Origin: Streptomyces sp. CB02414
GTDB lineage: Bacteria; Actinomycetota; Actinomycetes; Streptomycetales; Streptomycetaceae
Direction: 5' to 3'
Length of the DNA: 64,000 nucleotides
Assembly (NCBI RefSeq): GCF_001905385.1
Contig: NZ_LIPF01000002.1
Coordinates: forward strand, 434,001-498,000
Position numbers and translations under genes: made by a program. Positions 55,005 through 62,986 of the stretch are shown here, one piece after another. The notes below the pieces were generated by a model. It was not told where the DNA came from and searched no databases. It saw only the letters and a program-made list of their open reading frames with translations. Positions within the stretch are counted from its first letter, which is position 1, and every line of letters starts with the position of its first letter.

Positions 55005-55976
55005 GTGACCATGCCCACCACTGCATCCGCTGCTCCCGCACACGGACTCGCCGACGTCACCGCGTCCGACAGCACGCTGCGCCGCTTCCTCCACGGGCTG
55101 CCCGGCGTCGACGCGGTCGGCCTGGAGGCGCGCGCCGCCTCGCTCGGCACCCGTTCGATCAAGACCACCGCGAAGGCGTACGCCCTCGACCTCGCCATCT
55201 CGATGGTCGACCTGACGACGCTGGAAGGCGCGGACACCCCGGGCAAGGTCCGGGCGCTCGGCGCGAAGGCGGCCCACCCCGACCCGACCGACCGCACCGC
55301 CCCCACCACGGCGGCCGTCTGCGTCTACCCCGACATGGTGCCCGCCGCCAAGGAGGCCGTGGCCGGTTCCGGCGTGAAGGTCGCCTCGGTCGCCACGGCG
55401 TTCCCGGCGGGCCGAGCCTCGCTCGCCGTCAAGCTGGCCGACGTGCGCGAGGCCGTGGCGGCGGGCGCCGACGAGGTCGACATGGTCATCGACCGCGGCG
55501 CCTTCCTCGCGGGGAACTACATGAAGGTGTACGACGAGATCACCGCCGTGCGCGAGGCCTGCGGCACATCCGCCCGGCTGAAGGTCATCTTCGAGACCGG
55601 CGAGCTGTCGACGTACGACAACATCCGCCGTGCGAGCTGGCTCGGCATGCTGGCGGGCGCCGACTTCATCAAGACGTCCACCGGCAAGGTCGCGGTGAAC
55701 GCCACGCCCGCCAACACCCTCCTCATGCTGGAGGCGGTCCGCGACTTCCGCGCGCAGACCGGCGTCCAGGTCGGCGTGAAGCCGGCCGGCGGCATCCGCA
55801 CCGCGAAGGACGCGATCAAGTTCCTGGTCCTGGTCAACGAGACCGCGGGTGCGGACTGGCTGGACAACCACTGGTTCCGCTTCGGCGCCTCCTCGCTCCT
55901 GAACGACCTGCTGATGCAGCGCCAGAAGCTGGCCACCGGCCGCTACTCCGGCCCCGACTACGTGACGGTGGACTGA
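55005..55976 (+). CDS. deoC: deoxyribose-phosphate aldolase
   Basis: DeoC splits 2-deoxyribose-5-phosphate to glyceraldehyde-3-phosphate and acetaldehyde. The TIM-barrel protein is 323 aa from GTG 55005, or 321 from ATG 55011. It has LAISMVDLTTLEGADTPGKV, AVCVYPDMV, VATAFPAGRASLAVKLADV, EVDMVIDRGAFL, the Schiff-base Lys in GADFIKTSTGKVAVNATP, and VGVKPAGGIRTAKDAIKF. The long N-terminal extension is usual for actinobacterial enzymes. The aldehyde dehydrogenase gene follows after five bases, a natural sink for the acetaldehyde. Confidence 0.94.
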   Translation: MTMPTTASAAPAHGLADVTASDSTLRRFLHGLPGVDAVGLEARAASLGTRSIKTTAKAYALDLAISMVDLTTLEGADTPGKVRALGAKAAHPDPTDRTAPTTAAVCVYPDMVPAAKEAVAGSGVKVASVATAFPAGRASLAVKLADVREAVAAGADEVDMVIDRGAFLAGNYMKVYDEITAVREACGTSARLKVIFETGELSTYDNIRRASWLGMLAGADFIKTSTGKVAVNATPANTLLMLEAVRDFRAQTGVQVGVKPAGGIRTAKDAIKFLVLVNETAGADWLDNHWFRFGASSLLNDLLMQRQKLATGRYSGPDYVTVD

Positions 55977-55981
55977 TCACC

Positions 55982-57418
55982 ATGGCACCTGTTTTCGAGT
56001 ACGCACCGGCGCCCGAGTCGCGCGCGGTCGTCGACATCGCGCCCTCGTACGGCCTGTTCATCGACGGCGAGTTCACCGAGGCCGCCGACGGCAAGGTCTT
56101 CAAGACCGTCTCCCCTTCGACCGAGGAGGTCCTCTCCGAGGTCGCCGAGGCCGGTGAGGCGGACGTCGACCGCGCCGTGAAGGCCGCCCGCAAGGCCTTC
56201 GAGAAGTGGTCGGCGCTGCCCGGCGCCGAGCGCGCGAAGTACCTCTTCCGCATCGCCCGGATCATCCAGGAGCGCAGCCGCGAGCTCGCCGTCCTGGAGA
56301 CCCTGGACAACGGCAAGCCGATCAAGGAGACCCGCGACGCGGACCTCCCCCTGGTCGCCGCGCACTTCTTCTACTACGCGGGCTGGGCCGACAAGCTCGA
56401 CCACGCCGGCTACGGCGCGAACCCGCGCCCGCTCGGCGTCGCGGGCCAGGTCATCCCGTGGAACTTCCCGCTCCTGATGCTGGCGTGGAAGATCGCCCCG
56501 GCGCTCGCGACGGGCAACACGGTGGTCCTCAAGCCCGCCGAGACGACCCCCCTGTCCGCCCTGTTCTTCGCGGACATCTGCCGCCAGGCCGGGCTCCCCA
56601 AGGGCGTCGTCAACATCATCACCGGCGACGGCCGCGCCGGCGCCGCGCTGACCGCCCACCCGGACGTGAACAAGGTCGCCTTCACCGGCTCCACGGCCGT
56701 CGGCAAGGAGATCGCGCGCACGGTCGCGGGCACCCGCAAGAAGCTGACGCTCGAACTGGGCGGCAAGGGCGCGAACATCGTCTTCGACGACGCCCCGATC
56801 GACCAGGCCGTCGAGGGCATCGTGAGCGGTATCTTCTTCAACCAGGGCCAGGTCTGCTGCGCGGGCTCCCGCCTGCTGGTCCAGGAGTCGATCCACGACG
56901 AACTCCTCGACTCCCTCAAGCGCAGGCTCGCCACGCTCCGCCTCGGCGACCCGCTGGACAAGAACACCGACATCGGCGCGATCAACTCCGCCGAGCAGCT
57001 GGCCCGGATCACCGCGCTCGCCGACCAGGGCGAGGCGGAGGGCGCCGAGCGCTGGTCCCCGGCCTGCGAACTCCCCTCGACCGGCTACTGGTTCGCCCCG
57101 ACGCTCTTCACCAACGTCACCCAGGCGCACACGGTCGCCCGCGACGAGATCTTCGGCCCGGTCCTGTCCGTCCTCACCTTCCGTACGCCGGACGAGGCGG
57201 TCGCCAAGGCCAACAACACCCCGTACGGCCTGTCGGCCGGCATCTGGACGGAGAAGGGCTCGCGCATCCTGGCGGTCGCGAACAAGCTCCGTGCGGGCGT
57301 GATCTGGTCCAACACGTTCAACAAGTTCGACCCGACCTCGCCGTTCGGCGGCTACAAGGAGTCGGGCTTCGGCCGCGAGGGCGGCCGCCACGGCCTGGAG
57401 GCGTACCTCGATGTCTGA
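55982..57418 (+). CDS. NAD(P)-dependent aldehyde dehydrogenase
   Basis: This full-length 478-aa ALDH has the oxyanion Asn161 (VIPWNFPLL), cofactor Lys184 (VVLKPAETTP), catalytic Glu258 (LELGGKGANIVFDD) and catalytic Cys292 (FNQGQVCCAGSR). The C-terminal motif is EIFGPVLSVLTF. It starts at ATG 55982, five bases behind the deoC stop, in one transcription unit. It probably oxidises the acetaldehyde released by DeoC; a broader specificity is possible. It overlaps the next ALDH-like gene by eight bases. Confidence 0.94.
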   Translation: MAPVFEYAPAPESRAVVDIAPSYGLFIDGEFTEAADGKVFKTVSPSTEEVLSEVAEAGEADVDRAVKAARKAFEKWSALPGAERAKYLFRIARIIQERSRELAVLETLDNGKPIKETRDADLPLVAAHFFYYAGWADKLDHAGYGANPRPLGVAGQVIPWNFPLLMLAWKIAPALATGNTVVLKPAETTPLSALFFADICRQAGLPKGVVNIITGDGRAGAALTAHPDVNKVAFTGSTAVGKEIARTVAGTRKKLTLELGGKGANIVFDDAPIDQAVEGIVSGIFFNQGQVCCAGSRLLVQESIHDELLDSLKRRLATLRLGDPLDKNTDIGAINSAEQLARITALADQGEAEGAERWSPACELPSTGYWFAPTLFTNVTQAHTVARDEIFGPVLSVLTFRTPDEAVAKANNTPYGLSAGIWTEKGSRILAVANKLRAGVIWSNTFNKFDPTSPFGGYKESGFGREGGRHGLEAYLDV

Positions 57419-58304
57419 CCGACTCAGCGTGCTGAAGACCTACAAGCTGTACGTCGGCGGGAAGTTCCCGCGTTCCGAGAGCGGCCGGGTGTACGAGGTG
57501 ACCGACGCAAAGGGCAAGTGGCTGGCGAACGCCCCGCTCTCCTCCCGCAAGGACGCCCGTGACGCGGTGGTCGCCGCGCGCAAGGCGTTCGGCGGCTGGT
57601 CCGGCGCGACGGCGTACAACCGGGGCCAGATCCTCTACCGCATCGCCGAGATGCTGGAGGGCCGCCGCGACCAGTACGTCGCGGAGGTCACCGACGCCGA
57701 GGGCCTGTCGAAGTCGAAGGCGGCGGCGCAGGTGGACGCCGCGATCGACCGCTGGGTCTGGTACGCGGGCTGGACCGACAAGATCGCCCAGGTGACCGGC
57801 GGCGGCAACCCGGTGGCGGGCCCCTTCTTCAACCTCTCCTCGCCGGAGCCGACCGGCGTGGTGGCCGTCCTGGCCCCGCAGGAGTCGTCGTTCCTGGGCC
57901 TGGTCTCGGTCGTCGCCCCGGTCATCGCCACCGGCAACACGGCGGTCGTGGTGGCGTCGGAGAAGTCGCCCCTCCCCGCCCTCTCCCTGGGCGAGGTCCT
58001 GGCCACCTCCGACCTGCCCGGCGGCGTGGTCAACATCCTCTCCGGCCGTACGGCGGAGCTCGCCTCGCCCCTCGCCGCCCACCAGGACGTCAACGCGATC
58101 GACCTCGCGGGCGCCGGCGAGACGCTGGCGAAGGAACTGGAGATCGCGGCGGCCGACAACCTCAAGCGCGTCCTGCGCCCACAGCCTGTGGACGACGCGG
58201 ACTGGTCGGCGACACCGGGCACCGACCGCATGACGGCGTTCCTGGAGACCAAGACGGTCTGGCACCCGACGGGCTCGCTGGGCGCGTCCGGCTCGTCGTA
58301 CTGA
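57411..58304 (+). CDS. half-length ALDH-fold protein lacking the catalytic domain
   Basis: This 297-aa protein aligns with the N-terminal, NAD-binding half of ALDHs: KTYKLYVGGKFPRSESGRVYEV, WSGATAYNRGQILYRIAEMLE, DRWVWYAGWTDKIAQV and VVAPVIATGNTAVVVASEKSPLPALSLGEVLATSDLPGGVVNIL. It then ends with NLKRVLRP and a short tail. The oxyanion motif PWN is replaced by APQES, and the Glu- and Cys-bearing catalytic domain is missing. Clean start and stop signals and tight coupling (ATG 57411 inside the preceding gene) argue for a maintained partner subunit of the upstream ALDH rather than decay. Confidence 0.85.
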   Translation: MSDRLSVLKTYKLYVGGKFPRSESGRVYEVTDAKGKWLANAPLSSRKDARDAVVAARKAFGGWSGATAYNRGQILYRIAEMLEGRRDQYVAEVTDAEGLSKSKAAAQVDAAIDRWVWYAGWTDKIAQVTGGGNPVAGPFFNLSSPEPTGVVAVLAPQESSFLGLVSVVAPVIATGNTAVVVASEKSPLPALSLGEVLATSDLPGGVVNILSGRTAELASPLAAHQDVNAIDLAGAGETLAKELEIAAADNLKRVLRPQPVDDADWSATPGTDRMTAFLETKTVWHPTGSLGASGSSY

Positions 58305-58316
58305 GCCGCACCGACA

Positions 58317-58354
58317 GGGCCGCGGTCCCTTTCCGTCCGAAGGAACCGCGGCCC
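58317..58354. terminator. terminator after the ALDH genes
   Basis: GGGCCGCGGT (58317-58326) pairs perfectly with ACCGCGGCCC (58345-58354), with further CCTT/AAGG pairing inside. It lies between convergent genes. Confidence 0.85.
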
Positions 58355-58365
58355 GCCGGGGTCAC

Positions 58366-60366
58366 TCACTCACCGGAGCACGGCACCAGTTCCGGCTTTC
58401 TCGGCGCGGTCTTCCGTCCCGTCAGCGGGGCCAGATCCTTCATATACATTTCCGACCACCCTTTTCCGGCCAGAATCTCCTGGAGGCCCGAGCACACCTT
58501 GTTCTTCAGGAGAAGGTCACCCTTCCGCATCGCCACCCCGTAGGGTTCCGTACCCTCGCCGCTGGGCAGCAGTTTCAGATGCGCCGGATCCCGCTGGGCG
58601 TACCCGGCGAGAAGAACGTCGTCCGAGGCGACCGCGTACACGTCCGAGCGCTTGTCCAGCAGCCTTTCCACGCACTCCTCGTAGGTGTCGGGCTGCCACT
58701 TCCCGGTGGCGTACCCCTCCTTCCGCAGGTAGTCCCCGTATGTGGAATCCCGTGCCGTGCACACCTTGACCTGGTGCCTCTCCACGTCGGCGGCTTCGTC
58801 GAGATCGTATTTCGCGGAGTCCCTGCGCACGAGGAAGCTTCTGCCCGCCATGTAGTAGGGGCCGACGAAGGTGATGCCGTCCTTCTTCTCACGCTCGGGC
58901 GTCATGCTGTACGAGGCGATGACCAGGTCCACTTCCCCGTTCTTCAGCTTGCTCGCCCGGTTGGCCGTGGTCACCCCGTAGAAGTCGACCTGTTCCTTGT
59001 CGTAGCCCAGTTCGTCGGCGAGGGCATAGGCGATGTCGATGTCGAATCCGCTCCACACGCCGGTGTCCTTGTTGTGGAGGCTCAGGCCGGGCTGATCCTC
59101 CTTGGCACCGATCGTCAGCCTCTTCTTCCCGTCCCGCCATTGCTCCCACGCCTGCTCCGCGTCACCACCGGTGGATCCCGCACCCTGCGCCGAGGAGGCG
59201 TCGCCCTGCTCGCCCCCGGGCCCACTCCGGGAGACGAGCCAGCCTCCCCCGGCCAGCAGAACGACGCACGCGGCGGCCACAGCCACCTTCCATCCCCGGA
59301 ACGGCCCGCCGCCCCGGCGCGGCGCCGACGGTGGGAGCACGGACGGAACACCCCCGGAAGGACCGCCTTCGGACGGAACGGCGTGGGAGGACGGGCCTTC
59401 GGCGCGGGACAGCGCGGGCGTCGGTACGGCCGCCGTCGGCACCGGGCGCGGGGCCGGCGTGCCCGGGTCCGCGAGGACCTCCCGGAGCATCTCCTCCGCC
59501 GCGGCCGCGTCGGGGCGGCGGCCGGGGTCCGTGACCAGCAGCTTCCGGATGACGGGGCCGAGGGGGCCGGCGTACCGGAGGACGGGGTCGGGCGACAGCC
59601 GGATGTTCTCCTGCACCCCTGCCATCTCGCTGCCGCCGAAGGGCAGGCGTCCCTCGACCATTTCGTAGAGGGTGACTCCCAGCGCCCAGAGGTCGGAGGC
59701 GGGCGTGGGACCGGAGTAGACGGGGGGAAAGAGTTCGGGCGCCAGGTAGGCAGGCGTGCCGATGATGCCGCCGTGCCGGGTGACCCGGTCCGCGCCCTCG
59801 AAGGTGGCGATGCCGAAGTCCACCAGAACCACCCGGCCGCCGTCCCGCACCAGGACGTTGCCCGGCTTGACGTCGCGGTGCAGGACCGACGCCTCGTGGA
59901 CGGCCCGCAGGCCCTGGGCCATCTGGAGGCCGATCTCCGCGGCCCTGGGCACGCCGAGGACCCGGTCACGTCTCAACAGGTCGGCCAGCGAACGCCCTTC
60001 GAGCAGTTTCATCACGATCCAGACCTGGTCGGCGGTCTCGATCTGGTCGTGGACCGTCACGACGTTCTGGTGCTCGATCTTGGCGAGCGCCTCCGCCTCA
60101 CGGCGGGCCCGCTGCATCGCGTCCTGCTGCGTGCCCGGGGTCATGGCCCTGCGGTCGAGGAGTCCCTTCACGGCGACGAACCGGCGCAGCCGTCGGTCGT
60201 GGGCCTTCCAGACCTCGCCCATTCCGCCGCTGCCGATGGGCTGCAGCAGCTCGTAGCGACCCTCGATCACCGCGTGGGGGGCGGAAGCACGATCTTCGGG
60301 ATGCCCGCCGGCGCCGCCACCGGTCCCGTTGATTCCGTCGTCGTTGTGCACACGGCCCCCTGGCAC
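58366..60366 (-). CDS. receptor-like Ser/Thr kinase with extracellular amino-acid-binding domain
   Basis: This is a 666-aa transmembrane protein. The Hanks-type kinase spans about 38-300: glycine loop GSGGMGEVWKAH, Lys67 (FVAVKGLL), HRDVKPGN 163-170, DFG 183-185 and GTPAYLAPE. A Pro/Ser-rich juxtamembrane follows, then one helix at about 360-378 (WKVAVAAACVVLLAGGGWL). The outer part (about 414-655) is a type 3 solute-binding domain: GFDIDIAYALADELGYD, DLVIASYSMTPEREK, VGPYYMAGRSFLVRR and YGVAMRKGD, the fold of glutamine/glutamate-binding proteins. It is predicted to phosphorylate targets on sensing a polar amino acid. GTG 60366 or 60351 starts it. It lies near afsQ1/afsQ2/sigQ. Confidence 0.93.
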   Translation of the reverse strand: MPGGRVHNDDGINGTGGGAGGHPEDRASAPHAVIEGRYELLQPIGSGGMGEVWKAHDRRLRRFVAVKGLLDRRAMTPGTQQDAMQRARREAEALAKIEHQNVVTVHDQIETADQVWIVMKLLEGRSLADLLRRDRVLGVPRAAEIGLQMAQGLRAVHEASVLHRDVKPGNVLVRDGGRVVLVDFGIATFEGADRVTRHGGIIGTPAYLAPELFPPVYSGPTPASDLWALGVTLYEMVEGRLPFGGSEMAGVQENIRLSPDPVLRYAGPLGPVIRKLLVTDPGRRPDAAAAEEMLREVLADPGTPAPRPVPTAAVPTPALSRAEGPSSHAVPSEGGPSGGVPSVLPPSAPRRGGGPFRGWKVAVAAACVVLLAGGGWLVSRSGPGGEQGDASSAQGAGSTGGDAEQAWEQWRDGKKRLTIGAKEDQPGLSLHNKDTGVWSGFDIDIAYALADELGYDKEQVDFYGVTTANRASKLKNGEVDLVIASYSMTPEREKKDGITFVGPYYMAGRSFLVRRDSAKYDLDEAADVERHQVKVCTARDSTYGDYLRKEGYATGKWQPDTYEECVERLLDKRSDVYAVASDDVLLAGYAQRDPAHLKLLPSGEGTEPYGVAMRKGDLLLKNKVCSGLQEILAGKGWSEMYMKDLAPLTGRKTAPRKPELVPCSGE

Positions 60367-60432
60367 CTCTTGCGCGAAACGTGGTTCACCAAGATTAGAC
60401 GGCCGCGATGCCGCGCCGTGGAGTCCTCGTGA

Positions 60433-60585
60433 CGAGCAGTCACGGCGGAGGACGCGCCGGCAGCAGCGGACTATCAGCAGCGCAAGGCGGAGGGGACGCT
60501 CGGAGAGGGCGCCCCCATGGATGAGGTGCGCCGGCGGCTGGGGCTCGACGAACTGGCGGACGCCCCCCGCCCCGCCGGGCCGGTC
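60433..60585 (+). pseudogene. possible gene remnant
   Basis: Within the 222-bp gap 60367-60588 one frame, open after TGA at 60430, reads AEDAPAAADYQQRKAEGTLG then EGAPMDEVRRRLGLDELAD with strong GC bias at third positions. It has no start codon before the internal ATG at 60517 and runs antisense into the next gene. It looks like the 3' part of a small coding gene, perhaps a DNA-binding antitoxin-type tail. This is an impression only. Confidence 0.25.
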
Positions 60586-60588
60586 GCG

Positions 60589-60999
60589 TCAGCGCAGCAG
60601 TTCCGTCGCCTGCCCCACCACCGGCACGGCGCCCAGCGACTGCGCCTGGGCGACCGGCCCCGTCAGGGCCGTCGAGGTCAGCGGCTGGAAGTCGGCGACC
60701 TTCGTGCCGACGCCGTTGTCGAGGGGGTCGACACCGGTGCCGGCCAGCGGGTTGGGCTTGAGGCCGGCGACCGGGCCGGTGACGTGGCCGACGATGCCGG
60801 TCACCGCCTGGACGCCCGCCTGCGGGTCGATGTTGCCCAGCGAGGTGGGGCGGGTGTGGGCCAGGCCGGCGATCGTCTCGCCGCCGCCCTCCGCCGCGGA
60901 GGCCGTGGCCGCACCCGCCCCCAGGGCGGCCCCCGCGGTCGCGAGCAGGACCAGGGCACGGCGGGCGGTGGTGGTGCGGGGGGATGCGTGTCGGGCCAT
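60589..60999 (-). CDS. small secreted protein of unknown function
   Basis: This is a 136-aa exported protein. The signal peptide has RTTTARRALVLLATAGAALG and cleavage near ATASAAEGG. The mature part is about 98 residues, Gly/Ala/Val/Thr-rich, with HTRPTSLGNIDPQAGVQAVTGIVGHVTG and no cysteines. I recall similar proteins as Streptomyces-specific hypotheticals; no function is assigned. It starts at ATG 60999, divergent from the uridine-kinase-like gene. Confidence 0.75.
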   Translation of the reverse strand: MARHASPRTTTARRALVLLATAGAALGAGAATASAAEGGGETIAGLAHTRPTSLGNIDPQAGVQAVTGIVGHVTGPVAGLKPNPLAGTGVDPLDNGVGTKVADFQPLTSTALTGPVAQAQSLGAVPVVGQATELLR

Positions 61000-61157
61000 C
61001 GGTGAGCCACCTCTTGGTGTGGATTGCTACGGACTGCCCTGATAACAGCGCGCACCGTGATCAGGTCACCGCGCAGCGCGATCGGGATGTGACCCGCGCG
61101 GCAAAGTCCCCCCGCGGGGTCGTACGGCGGCCGCCGGATGCCTCAGACTGGTGTCCC

Positions 61158-61793
61158 GTGAGCTCCCATCCGCCCATACCGACCCGAGTCGTGCTGCTCT
61201 GCGGCCCTTCCGGCTCCGGCAAGTCCCTCCTCGCCGCCCACTCCGGCCTCCCGGTGCTGCGGCTCGACGACTTCTACAAGGAGGGCACCGACCCGACGCT
61301 GCCGCTGGTGCCGCAGAGCTCCGACATCGACTGGGACCACCCGGACTCGTGGGACGCGGACGCGGCCGTCGCCGCGATCACGGAGCTGTGCCGGTCGGGC
61401 CGTACGCGGGTGCCCGTCTACGACATCTCGCTGAGCGCGCGCACCGGCGAGGAGGCGGTCGACATCGGGCGCACCCCGCTGTTCCTCGCGGAGGGGATCT
61501 TCGCCGCCGAACTCGTGGCACGCTGCCGGGGGCTGGGCGTCCTGGCCGACGCGCTGTGTCTGAGCCGGGGCCCGGTGACGACCTTCCGCCGGCGCTTCGT
61601 GCGGGACCTGCGGGAGAGCCGCAAGTCGGTGCCGTTCCTGCTGCGCCGCGGCTGGCGGCTGATGCGGCAGGAACGGTCGCTCATCGCACGGCAGACGGCC
61701 CTGGGCGCGTACGCCTGCGACCGGGACGAGGCGATGGGCCGGCTGGCGGCTGCGGCGGCGGGACGGTGCACGACGGCCCGTACGGCGGCGTAA
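61158..61793 (+). CDS. uridine kinase-like P-loop protein
   Basis: This is a 211-aa nucleoside/phosphoribulokinase-type NTPase. The N-terminal P-loop is VLLCGPSGSGKSLLAAHSG; PVLRLDDFYKEGTDPTLPLVP carries the Asp and Tyr typical of uridine kinases; DWDHPDSWD supplies the acceptor-site motif; LFLAEGIFAAELV matches Walker B-like DG-type sequence. An Arg-rich lid follows (RRRFVRDLRESRKSVPFLLRRGWRL). It may salvage uridine or cytidine, but the substrate is not proven. The GTG at 61158 lies nine bases after CAGACT, so the mRNA may be leaderless. Confidence 0.85.
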   Translation: MSSHPPIPTRVVLLCGPSGSGKSLLAAHSGLPVLRLDDFYKEGTDPTLPLVPQSSDIDWDHPDSWDADAAVAAITELCRSGRTRVPVYDISLSARTGEEAVDIGRTPLFLAEGIFAAELVARCRGLGVLADALCLSRGPVTTFRRRFVRDLRESRKSVPFLLRRGWRLMRQERSLIARQTALGAYACDRDEAMGRLAAAAAGRCTTARTAA

Positions 61794-61805
61794 CGCGGTA
61801 CACGC

Positions 61806-61850
61806 GAGAGCGGGACTGGACGGACCCCCCGGCCCTCCAGCCCCGCTCTC
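61806..61850. terminator. terminator after the uridine kinase-like gene
   Basis: Bases 61806-61820 pair with 61836-61850 (15 bp, one mismatch) around a 15-nt loop, between convergent genes. Confidence 0.75.
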
Positions 61851-61934
61851 TTCCCCCGTGCTCCCCCGTGTTCCCCGTTCCCCCCGTGCTGTTCCCCCGT
61901 GTCCCCCCTTGTTCCCCCGTGGTGCTTCCCCGTG
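61851..61934. repeat. C-rich degenerate repeat (TTCCCCCGTG) between the uridine kinase-like gene and sigQ
   Basis: Seven to eight imperfect copies of a roughly 10-bp unit TTCCCCCGTG follow the terminator, at spacings of about 9-12 bases. The rest of the gap to the sigQ stop (61935-62023) shows nothing recognisable. A related C-rich run occurs inside the sigQ 5' coding part at about 62583-62620. Confidence 0.65.
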
Positions 61935-62023
61935 AGTAAGAGCCCGGTCCCCTCCCCCTGATACACCCCGGCTCGAACTTTTTTCACGGGTCCTTCCGGA
62001 GGTCCCCCCGGACCTCCTGGCCT

Positions 62024-62776
62024 TCAGGCGACGAGTTCGCCGAAGGCGTCCTCCCGGTCACGGCCGAAGCTGAGGACCTCGTCCTCGCGCAGCCGGCGGA
62101 GCGACCGCCAGATGCTGGACTTCACCGTGCCGACACTGATGCCGAGGATGTCCGCGATCTCCGGGTCCGTGCGGCCCTCGTAGTAGCGCAGGACCAGCAT
62201 GGTGCGCTGGAGCTCGGGCAGCCGGGCCAGCGCCTGCCACAGGACCGTGCGCAGTTCGGTGCCGCGCATCGCGTCCGTGTCGCCGGCCGTCTCCGGCAGT
62301 TCCTCGGTCGGGTACTCGTTGAGCTTGCGGCGCCGCCAGGCGCTGATGTGCAGGTTGGTCATGGTGCGGCGGAGGTATCCGCCGACCGCGGCCTTGTCGC
62401 TGATCCGGTCCCACGCCCGGTAGGTCGAGAACAGCGCGCTCTGCAGCAGGTCCTCGGCCTCGAAGCGGTCGCCGGTCAGGTGGTAGGCGGTGGCGTACAG
62501 GGAGGCGCGGCGCTCCTGGACGTAGGCGGTGAACTCCGCCTCCGACAGCGAGCGGCGCTCCCCCTCTGCCTCCCCGTACGCCGTTCCCCCGTGCGGTCCC
62601 CCCTGGGTTCCCCCCTTGGCGGCGTCCACCACCGTCATGTAGGTGGTGTGCTGCCGCCCGGTGCCGCGAGCGCACCCCCGCCCGCTCACGGCACCGGACT
62701 TCTCGGACCGGTGTGTGTGCACGTCGTGCAGACGCGTGACCACTGCGCTGGTGCTGGTGCCGTGCAGCGTGTTCAT
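62024..62776 (-). CDS. sigQ: ECF sigma factor SigQ
   Basis: This 250-aa sigma factor is the known partner of the AfsQ1/AfsQ2 system, affecting antibiotic production. A 90-residue poorly conserved N-terminus precedes region 2 (LYATAYHLTGDRFEAEDLLQSALFSTYRAWDRI, GGYLRRTMTNLHISAWRRRK) and region 4 (LPELQRTMLVLRYYEGRTDPEIADILGISVGTVKSSIWRSLRRL). The ATG at 62776 has GGGAGG six bases upstream. It is divergent from afsQ1, and the spacer carries AfsQ1-type direct repeats. Upstream in-frame starts to 62887 would overlap these sites. Confidence 0.93.
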   Translation of the reverse strand: MNTLHGTSTSAVVTRLHDVHTHRSEKSGAVSGRGCARGTGRQHTTYMTVVDAAKGGTQGGPHGGTAYGEAEGERRSLSEAEFTAYVQERRASLYATAYHLTGDRFEAEDLLQSALFSTYRAWDRISDKAAVGGYLRRTMTNLHISAWRRRKLNEYPTEELPETAGDTDAMRGTELRTVLWQALARLPELQRTMLVLRYYEGRTDPEIADILGISVGTVKSSIWRSLRRLREDEVLSFGRDREDAFGELVA

Positions 62777-62858
62777 CTCGCGCCTCCCGTCGTGGACTTC
62801 CGGTGTTGCCTGTGCCGAAAATCTTGCCGGGGCGACTTCATGGCCGTGTCCGCCGACT

Positions 62859-62887
62859 GTCACAGACCTGTCACAGGGATCCGTCAC
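62859..62887. promoter_or_regulatory. AfsQ1-type binding site between sigQ and afsQ1
   Basis: GTCAC (62859-62863), six bases, then GTCAC (62870-62874) exactly fits the published AfsQ1 motif GTnAC-N6-GTnAC. A third GTCAC (62883-62887) follows with eight-base spacing. Confidence 0.8.
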
Positions 62888-62974
62888 CGGTGCCGCACGG
62901 TTCCTTCACAGGGTCCGGCGGCGGGGCGGGCACCGTTGTGGACCCACAGGTCGAACCGCACCCCCTCCATGGGC

Positions 62975-62980
62975 CAGAAT
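62975..62980 (+). promoter_or_regulatory. -10 element of afsQ1, probable leaderless start
   Basis: CAGAAT ends six bases before the afsQ1 GTG at 62987, placing transcription at the start codon. No ribosome-binding site is seen. Confidence 0.45.
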
Positions 62981-62986
62981 GAGCCC

